Source: an archaeon (lineage in GTDB: Archaea; Aenigmatarchaeota; Aenigmatarchaeia; GW2011-AR5; GCA-2688965). Taken from it: DNA of 17,864 nucleotides. Shown here piece after piece: positions 8,180-14,690 of this stretch. A program made the position numbers and the translations under genes. The notes beneath the pieces were generated by a model, which was given only the letters and a program-made list of their open reading frames with translations, did not search any database and was not told where the DNA came from. The stretch lies in assembly GCA_002688965.1 (NCBI GenBank), contig NZEE01000115.1:1-17864 (forward strand), written 5' to 3'. The stretch's first letter is position 1, and each line of letters begins with the position of its first letter.

Positions 8180-9786
8180 TAAAAACAGAAACAAAACATT
8201 TTTATGAACGAAATAATTATGTTATGAATTCACATATCAATATGAATTACGAAGATTTAGTAGAAATGGCCCCAGACGAATTTCGTGAATGGATAATTGA
8301 GGTAAGAAAAGAAATTCAATCTTCTTGGGACACATATGGATGTCCACCAAGAACAGGAAAAAATGAAGATGCAATCATAAATCAATGGAATAAAATTGCA
8401 GAATTTCCTATTCGTGAATTCACTTTTACAGATGAACTATCTGATATAGAAGATGATGTTATTATTAATAAGTCTAGAATTGGTGGTGAGGCAGACCAAT
8501 GGTTTAGCAATATGATGCAAACCAGAATCAATTATACAGAAAAAGATAATGGTTATTCTATCTATGATTTGTTTGCCGATGATAGACACCTTGAGAAAAT
8601 GGTAAAGGGTGGTATGCGACATTTCCGCAGAGATAGTCTATACGAACACGCAAAATCCGCATTTAGAAATGACCCCAAATTTGCTATTGTTAATGTTAAT
8701 TCTGGTGAAGAATGGATTGAAGCATTTTTTACTTCTTCAAAAATATTTAAAGGTTATGATTTTATATTAGAAGAAGTAAATGCAAGGCAGGGAAAAAATA
8801 CAGGATATTTTCAGGTAGAACAATCGGACATTCTTTGTTTGTTGAAAGACCAAGTATTAAAATATAAAAATAAAGGTTGGTTGCAGTATCGTCATTATTC
8901 TACTTTTGATGTGGATGATATGCCAGATGATGGCAAAACATATAACATTAGAGTGTATGAAAAGGGTAAGAAAATGTTCCCTAGAGGATTTTCTGCATTT
9001 CGTGTCGGATATATTCAACCCGCAGTAAATTATCCACCTATGACTGCTAAATATTTATATGAAAGATTTACAGAAGATATTAAAGACCAAGAAGTTATTA
9101 ACATTTATGACCCATCGGCTGGTTGGGGTGGTCGCATACTTGGTGCTATGGGTGTTAGGGATGACCGTACTATTCACTATATTGGCACTGACCCCAATCC
9201 TGATAATTTTCTTGATGATGGTAATTACAGCAAATATGCTTCGATTGCAGATTTCTATAATACCAAAACTTATAGAGGAAACCCATTCTTTTCCGAAACG
9301 AATACTTATGAAATATTCCAAGAAGGTTCAGAAGTAATTCATATTCACCCAGACTTTAAAAAATATAAGGGAAAGTTAGATTTTATATTTACATCCCCGC
9401 CATATTTCAATAGAGAAGCATATAGTGAAGATGAAAATCAATCATATAAAAAGTATGGCGATTCATACGATTCGTGGAGACACGGATTTTTGGCGCCAAC
9501 ACTAGAAACTTGTGCAGAGTATTTGCGACACGGTAGATATATGGCTTGGAATGTCGCGGATTTGTTGGTAAGTGGGAAATACCTACCAATCGAACAAGAT
9601 AGTATTGACATTTTAGAATCTTGTGGTATGATATATAAGTACACAATGAAGATGGCCATGGAGTTGATGCCAGGTCAAAATAGGTTAGATGAAGACGGTA
9701 AACCTAAATGTAAAAACTACTGTCAAGTGAATGGAAAGTATTTAAAGTACGAACCTGTATTTATATTCTGGAAACCAAATGTATAA
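8176..9786 (+). CDS. Putative amino-methyltransferase (DNA N6-A/N4-C type) with long N-terminal domain
   Basis: The C-terminal half of this 536-residue protein has the SAM-binding motif I YDPSAGWGGR at 311-320, an acidic motif II region near GTDPNPD (337-343), and the catalytic TSPPYF at 406-411. The order I then IV and the SPPY form are typical of DNA amino-methyltransferases (N6-adenine or N4-cytosine). The N-terminal 290 residues are unrecognised and soluble, rich in charged and aromatic residues, and could hold target recognition. No endonuclease partner is adjacent, so this would be an orphan enzyme protecting or marking phage DNA. A different methyl acceptor (RNA or nucleotide) is not excluded. 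ATG overlaps the previous stop (ATGA), with AAGG upstream. A later in-frame ATG at 8224 is possible but lacks a clear site. Confidence 0.72.
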   Translation: MIKTETKHFYERNNYVMNSHINMNYEDLVEMAPDEFREWIIEVRKEIQSSWDTYGCPPRTGKNEDAIINQWNKIAEFPIREFTFTDELSDIEDDVIINKSRIGGEADQWFSNMMQTRINYTEKDNGYSIYDLFADDRHLEKMVKGGMRHFRRDSLYEHAKSAFRNDPKFAIVNVNSGEEWIEAFFTSSKIFKGYDFILEEVNARQGKNTGYFQVEQSDILCLLKDQVLKYKNKGWLQYRHYSTFDVDDMPDDGKTYNIRVYEKGKKMFPRGFSAFRVGYIQPAVNYPPMTAKYLYERFTEDIKDQEVINIYDPSAGWGGRILGAMGVRDDRTIHYIGTDPNPDNFLDDGNYSKYASIADFYNTKTYRGNPFFSETNTYEIFQEGSEVIHIHPDFKKYKGKLDFIFTSPPYFNREAYSEDENQSYKKYGDSYDSWRHGFLAPTLETCAEYLRHGRYMAWNVADLLVSGKYLPIEQDSIDILESCGMIYKYTMKMAMELMPGQNRLDEDGKPKCKNYCQVNGKYLKYEPVFIFWKPNV

Positions 9787-10195
9787 AGGTAAAACTAATC
9801 TTTCTTATGAGGAATACATTAAATCTAATTTACAAATAATTAGTCATCAACTATCCGTTAAAACATACAAACTAGGAACGGAGGATTTCCCGATTACGAA
9901 AAGGGGTGTGGATGTTCGTGTTGCATTTGTATGGACGAAGGGAAATGAAAAGAAAATTATTACACAATTCCTTGTAGAAAAAACCTTTTGGATAATGAAA
10001 AATACAAATGATGCCGATAGAGAATGGATGAGGAGGCACGCTGATATGTGGTTGAATAGATTTCGTGAAATGGTTAATAATATAAAAAAATCTTTACCAA
10101 AACCGAAAAAGAAAAAAGCAAAATCTTCTGCTGTGAAGCAAAAGATTGGTATGACTCAAACCTTATTTGATGAAAATAAGAAGGTAAAAAAATGA
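9779..10195 (+). CDS. Small lysine-tailed protein of unknown function
   Basis: This 138-residue protein overlaps the end of the methyltransferase gene by 8 nt and is overlapped by the next gene (ATGA). I do not recognise the family. Residues 1-85 look folded, with alternating hydrophobic strands (VDVRVAFVWT, KKIITQFLVEKTFWIM) and a Trp-rich helix (DREWMRRHADMWLNRF). From about residue 90 the chain is lysine-rich (KPKPKKKKAKSS-like composition), which suggests nucleic-acid contact. It has no signal peptide, membrane segment or metal-binding cluster. Tight coupling to the methyltransferase hints at a shared job, but this is only context. Confidence 0.6.
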   Translation: MYKGKTNLSYEEYIKSNLQIISHQLSVKTYKLGTEDFPITKRGVDVRVAFVWTKGNEKKIITQFLVEKTFWIMKNTNDADREWMRRHADMWLNRFREMVNNIKKSLPKPKKKKAKSSAVKQKIGMTQTLFDENKKVKK

Positions 10196-10518
10196 ACAAT
10201 AATGAGAATTATAATGTTGTAGGTGAATATAAATCATATACAATTCACGGAATACCAGTTGTATATAAAAAAGATGATTTAGTAACATATAAAGGTAAGA
10301 CATATGTTGCTACAAAAACAATAAAAAAACCAATTACTCCAGACTCTGGAGAAGATTTCGGGTGGAAATCAATTGATGATAACCGAGCAATTAAATTTTC
10401 TACTGGAACGGAACCACCACATGACCCTCAGCCGGGCGATGAGTGGTTTGATACAACTAATGGTATTCTTATGAAATATATCGATGACGATGACAGCGAA
10501 CAATGGATTGAAGTATGA
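10192..10518 (+). CDS. Small protein with carbohydrate-binding-like and fibre-type motifs
   Basis: This 108-residue protein has two recognisable parts. Residues about 24-55 (VYKKDDLVTYKGKTYVATK, then GEDFGWKSI) look like the aromatic strand layout of CBM5/12-type chitin-binding modules. Residues about 79-108 (PQPGDEWFDTTNGILMKY, DDDSEQWIEV) match a motif common in cyanophage and other myovirus tail-fibre or structural proteins (PGD-x-WFDT...Y...W). Together they suggest a virion-associated or glycan-binding protein, although it sits between a methyltransferase and rnh in a replication-gene region. ATG overlaps the upstream stop, with GAAGG about 6-9 nt before. It is short and unfused, so it might be a decoration protein or a remnant of a longer fibre. 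Similarity was judged by eye. Confidence 0.6.
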   Translation: MNNNENYNVVGEYKSYTIHGIPVVYKKDDLVTYKGKTYVATKTIKKPITPDSGEDFGWKSIDDNRAIKFSTGTEPPHDPQPGDEWFDTTNGILMKYIDDDDSEQWIEV

Positions 10519-11351
10519 TTTTGATTGATAATAATCAGGTAATTATCGCCAATTTATTTTCCATGATGAAATACAATAATGAAATTGATGAAAGTTTCCT
10601 TCGTCATATGATATTAAATACTTATAGAATGTATAGGAAGAAATTTCATAATAGGTATGGGGAATTGGTTATATGTAACGATTCTCGGTCTTGGCGTAAA
10701 GATATTTTTGAACATTATAAAGCAAATCGAAAGAAACAAAAAGATAAATCGGATATGGATTGGAACGAAGTTCATAATTTTATGGATAAGATTAGAGAAG
10801 AAGTATTAGAGACATTTCCCTATAAAATGTTATTTGTTCAAAACGCTGAAGCAGATGATATCATCGCCATTCTTTGTAAGCACTATTGGCAAATTGAAAA
10901 TATTTTAATAGTATCTAGTGATAAAGATTTTCAACAATTGCAAATATTTCCATCTGTTTCTCAATACAGTCCTATTAAAAAGGAAATGTTGGTGTGTGAT
11001 AATCCAAAGAATTTTCTTATAGAACATATTGTTCGCGGAGATACTTCGGATGGTGTTCCAAATGTTTTATCTGATGATGATGTGTTTATTTGTTCGGACA
11101 AACGACAAAAAAGAATTACTAAAAAAATAATTGAAGAAGCAAATAATGAAATTTCTTCTGGCAGTATTGATAATTGGAATCATTGGCGCAGAAATGAAGT
11201 ACTTATCGATTTTAAACATATTCCAGAAAAGATAGAAGATAATATTATGAAAAATTATAACAAAGAAATTAGCGGCAGTAGAGGTAAAATATTATCATAT
11301 ATGATTGAACATCGATTAGGCAATTTAGTGGATTCTATTGAGGATTTTTAA
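10515..11351 (+). CDS. rnh: RNase H-like 5' to 3' nuclease (FEN/T4 Rnh family)
   Basis: This flap/RNase H nuclease removes RNA primers from lagging-strand fragments. The 278-residue protein carries the metal-binding acidic residues of the family: Asp5 (LIDN), Asp56 (CNDSRSWRK), the AEADDI cluster Glu112/Asp114/Asp115, SSDKD with Asp136 and Asp138, and RGDTSDGVPN with Asp176 and Asp179. The last of these belongs to the helix-hairpin-helix entrance. YKANRKK at 68-74 is also typical. It is slightly shorter than T4 Rnh (305 aa). ATG overlaps the previous stop (ATGA). The next gene starts directly after its stop, and the clamp genes follow, which fits a lagging-strand module. Confidence 0.92.
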   Translation: MILIDNNQVIIANLFSMMKYNNEIDESFLRHMILNTYRMYRKKFHNRYGELVICNDSRSWRKDIFEHYKANRKKQKDKSDMDWNEVHNFMDKIREEVLETFPYKMLFVQNAEADDIIAILCKHYWQIENILIVSSDKDFQQLQIFPSVSQYSPIKKEMLVCDNPKNFLIEHIVRGDTSDGVPNVLSDDDVFICSDKRQKRITKKIIEEANNEISSGSIDNWNHWRRNEVLIDFKHIPEKIEDNIMKNYNKEISGSRGKILSYMIEHRLGNLVDSIEDF

Positions 11352-11537
11352 ATGGGAAAAGGAAGAAAAAAAAGACAAGAGGATGCGGAAGACATTCGTG
11401 ACATGAAACCACGAGGCAGAAGAAAAAAACAAAAGAAAAAAGCTAAAAGACATTTTGACAAAGATGCTTTACGGGGTATAATGAATGGTACGATTGATGT
11501 GGATGCATATCAAGATTATGTGGATAAAGAACAATAG
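11352..11537 (+). CDS. Small highly basic protein upstream of gene 45
   Basis: This 61-residue protein starts immediately after the rnh stop, with GAGG about 8-9 nt before the ATG, inside rnh. Residues 1-35 are dominated by Lys and Arg in three clusters (GKGRKKR, PRGRRKKQKKKAKR). Residues 36-61 are mixed to acidic and probably form a helix (DKDALRGIMNGTIDVDAYQDY). I recall short basic proteins of this kind in front of the clamp gene in marine T4-like phages, without a known function. The composition suggests nucleic-acid binding or a replisome adaptor. The tight spacing and ribosome site make it a real gene rather than chance. Confidence 0.72.
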   Translation: MGKGRKKRQEDAEDIRDMKPRGRRKKQKKKAKRHFDKDALRGIMNGTIDVDAYQDYVDKEQ

Positions 11538-11555
11538 TTTTATGGAGATTATATT

Positions 11556-12245
11556 ATGACAACTGCAACAGCAACAAACATATCAAAAGAAACATTAGGA
11601 GTATTGAAGAATTTTGCTTCAATAAATTCCAACATTTTAATTTCACCAGGAGATGTTATTAAAACCATTTCTCCGATGAAAAACATAATGGCAAAATCAA
11701 CAGTGGAAGAAACTTTTGAGATAGAATTTGGTATTTGGGATTTAAATAAGTTTTTGGGAACAATTTCTTTATTTGAAAATCCAGAATTTAATTTTAAAGA
11801 AAAATATGTAACAATTAGCGGTAAAGGAAGTTCTTCGGTTAAATATTTTTATTGTGAACCAAGATTACTCACAACAGTTAATAAAGAAATTACTATGCCG
11901 GAAAGTGTTGTTGATTTTGAATTAACAAACGATAAGTTTTCAGAAGTACAAAGAGCGGCATCCGTTCTTCAATTACCAGATATTGCCGTCAAATCTGCAA
12001 ATGATGAAATTGAATTAGTAGCATTGGATAAGAACGATTCTACCACTAATACATTTTCTATCACAGTCGGGAAAAATAAAAATAATGCAGAGTTTTCCTT
12101 CTACTTTAAAGCAGAAAATTTAAAAATGATTTCTGGTGATTATAATGTAAATATTACTGATAAAATTGTAAGTCAATTTACCAATAATAATTTAGATTTG
12201 AATTATTGGATTGCATTAGAATCAGATTCAACATATCAAGGATAA
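11556..12245 (+). CDS. 45: Sliding clamp gp45
   Basis: This is the trimeric DNA clamp giving processivity to the phage polymerase; in T4 it is also the mobile activator of late transcription through gp55 and gp33. The 229-residue length equals T4 gp45 (228). Alignment by eye is good: LGVLKNFASINSNILISPG against T4 LLKNFATINSGIMLKSG, IWDLNKFLGTISLF at about 71-84, and the C-terminal ALESDSTYQG against T4 ALEADSTHDF. GGAGA at 11544-11548 lies 7 nt before ATG. It is followed after 4 bases by the clamp-loader gene 44, keeping the T4 order 45-44-62-regA. Confidence 0.95.
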   Translation: MTTATATNISKETLGVLKNFASINSNILISPGDVIKTISPMKNIMAKSTVEETFEIEFGIWDLNKFLGTISLFENPEFNFKEKYVTISGKGSSSVKYFYCEPRLLTTVNKEITMPESVVDFELTNDKFSEVQRAASVLQLPDIAVKSANDEIELVALDKNDSTTNTFSITVGKNKNNAEFSFYFKAENLKMISGDYNVNITDKIVSQFTNNNLDLNYWIALESDSTYQG

Positions 12246-12249
12246 TTAA

Positions 12250-13194
12250 ATGTCTGATAGAAATGAATACTTGTGGGTAGAAAGATATCGACCACAAATA
12301 ATTGACGATTGTATTTTACCTGATTCCATTAAAAATACATTTAAAGATATGGTTAAATCTGGAGAGTCACAGAATTTATTACTTTCTGGAACTGCGGGTT
12401 GTGGTAAAACTACAATTGCAAAGGCACTCTGCAACGAACTAGGTTCAGATTATATAATGATTAATTGTTCAGAAGATGGAAACATCGATACACTCCGAAC
12501 AAAGATTCGGAATTTTGCAAGTACTGTTTCTATGTCTGGTGACAAGAAGGTGGTTATTCTAGACGAATTTGATTACAGTAATGCACAATCAACTCAACCC
12601 GCATTGAGAGGATTTATAGAAGAATTTGCAAATAACTGTCGTTTTATTTTAACTTGTAATTACAAAAATAGAATTATCGAACCCATTCATTCCCGATGTA
12701 CCTGTATCACTTTTACAATTCCAAAAGGGGAAAAACCAAAACTTGCTTCTAAATTTATGGATAGAGCAAAGTGGTTGTTAGAGCAAGAAGGAATTGAGTA
12801 TGATGAAAAAGTAGTTGCAGAATTAATCATGAAACATTTTCCAGATTTCAGGAGAATGATTAATGAATTGCAAAGATATTCGGTTGCAGGGTCAATTGAT
12901 ATAGGCATTTTAAGTACAATTGGAGATATCAATGTTAAAGATTTAATTTCTTTTATGAAGAATAAAGATTTTACAGGTGCTAGAAAATGGGCAGTTGAAA
13001 ATTTAGATAACTCTCCAACGGAATTGTTTAGAAAAATATATGATGGATTATATGAGGGGGTTACCTCTTCATCAATTCCACAAGCAATTCTTATATTGGC
13101 AGAATATCAATACAAATCTGCATTTGTGGCAGACCAAGAAATTAATCTAGTTGCTTGTGTTGTAGAATTGATGATGGGGTGTGAATTTAAGTAA
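12250..13194 (+). CDS. 44: Clamp loader large subunit gp44
   Basis: This AAA+ ATPase, with gp62, opens and loads the gp45 clamp. The 314-residue protein (T4: 319) has Walker A SGTAGCGKT at 46-54, Walker B VILDEFD at 102-108 (the DExD box reads DEFD), a sensor 1 region in ILTCNYKNR near 133-141, and the SRC arginine-finger motif at 148-150. The N-terminal LWVERYRPQ is typical of clamp-loader subunits. A Shine-Dalgarno-like AGGA lies in the end of gene 45, about 8 nt before the ATG. The stop overlaps the gene 62 start by one base (TAATG), so the loader subunits should be translationally coupled. Confidence 0.95.
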   Translation: MSDRNEYLWVERYRPQIIDDCILPDSIKNTFKDMVKSGESQNLLLSGTAGCGKTTIAKALCNELGSDYIMINCSEDGNIDTLRTKIRNFASTVSMSGDKKVVILDEFDYSNAQSTQPALRGFIEEFANNCRFILTCNYKNRIIEPIHSRCTCITFTIPKGEKPKLASKFMDRAKWLLEQEGIEYDEKVVAELIMKHFPDFRRMINELQRYSVAGSIDIGILSTIGDINVKDLISFMKNKDFTGARKWAVENLDNSPTELFRKIYDGLYEGVTSSSIPQAILILAEYQYKSAFVADQEINLVACVVELMMGCEFK

Positions 13195-13571
13195 TGAAAT
13201 TGGGAGAATATTTAAATGCTATAAATCATTCAAAGAAACCTTTAATGGATACAGAGGATGAACAGGCAGAAAAACAATATAATTCATTCATTATAAACAG
13301 ATGTTTGTCATATTTTATAGATACAGTTTTACATTCTAATCTAATGAACCAATATCATGAAATTTCCACCAAAATGCAATTTGATTATTTGTCTTCTTCT
13401 ATACGAAAACGAAAACGATTTAGCAAGTGGCTGAAACAAGAGACCGACAATAATTTGGAAATCATCAAAGAATATTTTCAATACTCGAATACGAAAGCAA
13501 AAGAAATTTGTGATATTTTAACCGAAGAAGAAATAGAAGAAATCAAGCAATACCTACATCACGGTGGTTAA
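13194..13571 (+). CDS. 62: Clamp loader small subunit gp62
   Basis: This is the non-ATPase subunit of the gp44/gp62 loader. The 125-residue protein is clearly shorter than T4 gp62 (187), in line with the short forms I recall in marine T4-like phages. The core segment, from NSFIINRCLSYFIDT (about 31-45) through MQFDYLSSSIRKRKRFSKW, carries the family's signature of a YF...D helix followed by a basic RKRKRFSKW patch. Identity also rests on position between 44 and regA. The ATG overlaps the gene 44 stop as TAATG, the classic layout that lets ribosomes re-initiate. The C-terminus is helical and acidic. Confidence 0.9.
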   Translation: MKLGEYLNAINHSKKPLMDTEDEQAEKQYNSFIINRCLSYFIDTVLHSNLMNQYHEISTKMQFDYLSSSIRKRKRFSKWLKQETDNNLEIIKEYFQYSNTKAKEICDILTEEEIEEIKQYLHHGG

Positions 13572-13586
13572 ACTTATAAAGGCATA

Positions 13587-13592
13587 TATAAT
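13587..13592 (+). promoter_or_regulatory. Possible -10 element upstream of regA
   Basis: The 58-base gap 13572-13629 is one of only two gaps above 50 bases here. It holds a perfect TATAAT (13587-13592) and, overlapping it, TATAAATT (13592-13599), one base from the T4 late promoter box TATAAATA. No -35 match stands out. In DNA this AT-rich such hexamers arise easily, so the call rests mainly on location in front of a regulator gene. Confidence 0.3.
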
Positions 13593-13629
13593 ATAAATTA
13601 ATTATGATAAATGAATAAAGAGAATATAT

Positions 13630-14040
13630 ATGGAAAATGAAGATATTTTTATGGATTTGGGGGTTGAGATTGAACTTAAAAGTAAAGATGACTTTTTAAA
13701 AATTCAAGAAACCCTTACCAGAATGGGAGTCGCATCCCGCAAAGAAAAAAAATTATATCAGTCTTGTCACATCCTTCACAAAAGAGGGCAGTATGCTATT
13801 ATGCATTTTAAGGAAATGTTTGTACTTGATAGGCTAGAAAGCAATTTAAGTGAAGATGATATTGGACGAAGAAATACCATTGTAAAATTGTTATTTGAAT
13901 GGGGACTAGTTGATGTACCAGACCCAGAAGAATATGAAGAACCCCAGATAAGTGTGAGTAAACTTAAAATTATTTCATACAAAGATAAAGATGATTGGGA
14001 ATTGATACCAAAATACCATATAGGAAATAGTAGAAAGTAA
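13630..14040 (+). CDS. regA: Translational repressor RegA
   Basis: RegA binds ribosome-binding regions of phage early mRNAs and blocks their translation, including those of clamp and loader genes and its own in T4. The 136-residue protein matches T4 RegA (122 aa) closely: VEIELKSKDDFLKIQETLTR (12-31), LYQSCHILHKRGQY (42-55), HFKEMF, DD.GRR (76-81), WGLVDV (91-96), and a C-terminal LIPKYHIGN as in T4 LVPKYTIGN. The AAAGAGA site at 13617-13623 is 6 nt before ATG 13630. The N-terminus is about ten residues longer than T4's, so an internal ATG at 13651 (MDLGVEIELK) is an alternative start. The region around the start is A/U-rich, as expected if it autoregulates. Confidence 0.95.
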   Translation: MENEDIFMDLGVEIELKSKDDFLKIQETLTRMGVASRKEKKLYQSCHILHKRGQYAIMHFKEMFVLDRLESNLSEDDIGRRNTIVKLLFEWGLVDVPDPEEYEEPQISVSKLKIISYKDKDDWELIPKYHIGNSRK

Positions 14041-14054
14041 ATTAATATTATATT

Positions 14055-14690
14055 ATGAATACAGAAGTGATAAGTTTTTTTAGTGATGTTGATGACAGAA
14101 CCTATTATAGTGACCATGCTGATAGGTTAATAACTGAATGCAACGAGTTGGGCATGACATATGATATACAAGAGAAACCTTCTCTTGGAGATTATCAATC
14201 TAATTGTTTGAGCAAACCGAAATACATCTTAGATAAATTGAATGAAAAACAAAAACCAATTCTTTGGTTGGATATTGATACTTATGTTCACAAAAAATTA
14301 GATATTTTTGATGAAATGGAGAATGTTGACGCGGCATTTGCTACATCGAATGCGAATATATCTGGATTAAAAGCATCACCCTTATATTTTAACAATACAG
14401 ATAATGCAAGAAAATTAATAGAAACATGGATTGATTCTACACAAAGAATTAAAGATGATAAAATGCACCACTTTGACCATGAACCGTTTTTTGGAATTGT
14501 CAATGGTTTTATGAATATCATAAATATTGAATTTGTCGGTGTAGAATATTGTACATGGCCAGGATATACCAATGAAAATACTTTTATTACTATGGGATTA
14601 GCAGATTCGGAATCAAAGAAAGAGTCGTTAAGAAAAATGGGTATGGATGAAGACTTTATCGAATGGCAATCGCCAGGGAATGTAAAATGA
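14055..14690 (+). CDS. GT-A-type glycosyltransferase
   Basis: This 211-residue soluble protein has a nucleotide-sugar-binding pattern. It opens with a strand TEVISFFSD, has a conserved NCLSKPKYILDKL helix (50-62), and then ILWLDIDTY (69-77) with the DxD metal/nucleotide motif DID at 73-75. HFDHEPFFGIVN (139-150) may form part of the acceptor or metal site. Its N-terminal 75 residues are clearly related to those of the next gene, with DID at the same position, so the two are tandem paralogues. No Shine-Dalgarno is visible before ATG 14055, but the paralogue alignment supports that start. It is the first gene after regA, where T4 has gene 43. Donor and acceptor are unknown. Confidence 0.78.
   Translation: MNTEVISFFSDVDDRTYYSDHADRLITECNELGMTYDIQEKPSLGDYQSNCLSKPKYILDKLNEKQKPILWLDIDTYVHKKLDIFDEMENVDAAFATSNANISGLKASPLYFNNTDNARKLIETWIDSTQRIKDDKMHHFDHEPFFGIVNGFMNIINIEFVGVEYCTWPGYTNENTFITMGLADSESKKESLRKMGMDEDFIEWQSPGNVK
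14675..14680 (+). promoter_or_regulatory. Shine-Dalgarno AGGGAA fixing the start at ATG 14687
   Basis: AGGGAA is 6 nt before ATG 14687, which overlaps the preceding stop as ATGA. The ATG at 14663, eight codons earlier in the same frame, lies upstream of this site and has no match of its own. Confidence 0.6.

Noticed and set aside
9059..9337. 92-codon + strand frame inside the methyltransferase gene
   Set aside because: It overlaps motif I of the methyltransferase in another frame and reads as a hydrophobic low-complexity translation; no ribosome site.
14663..14689. Upstream ATG giving an eight-residue longer two-domain glycosyltransferase
   Set aside because: The ribosome site AGGGAA lies downstream of it, and alignment with the paralogous preceding gene begins at ATG 14687.
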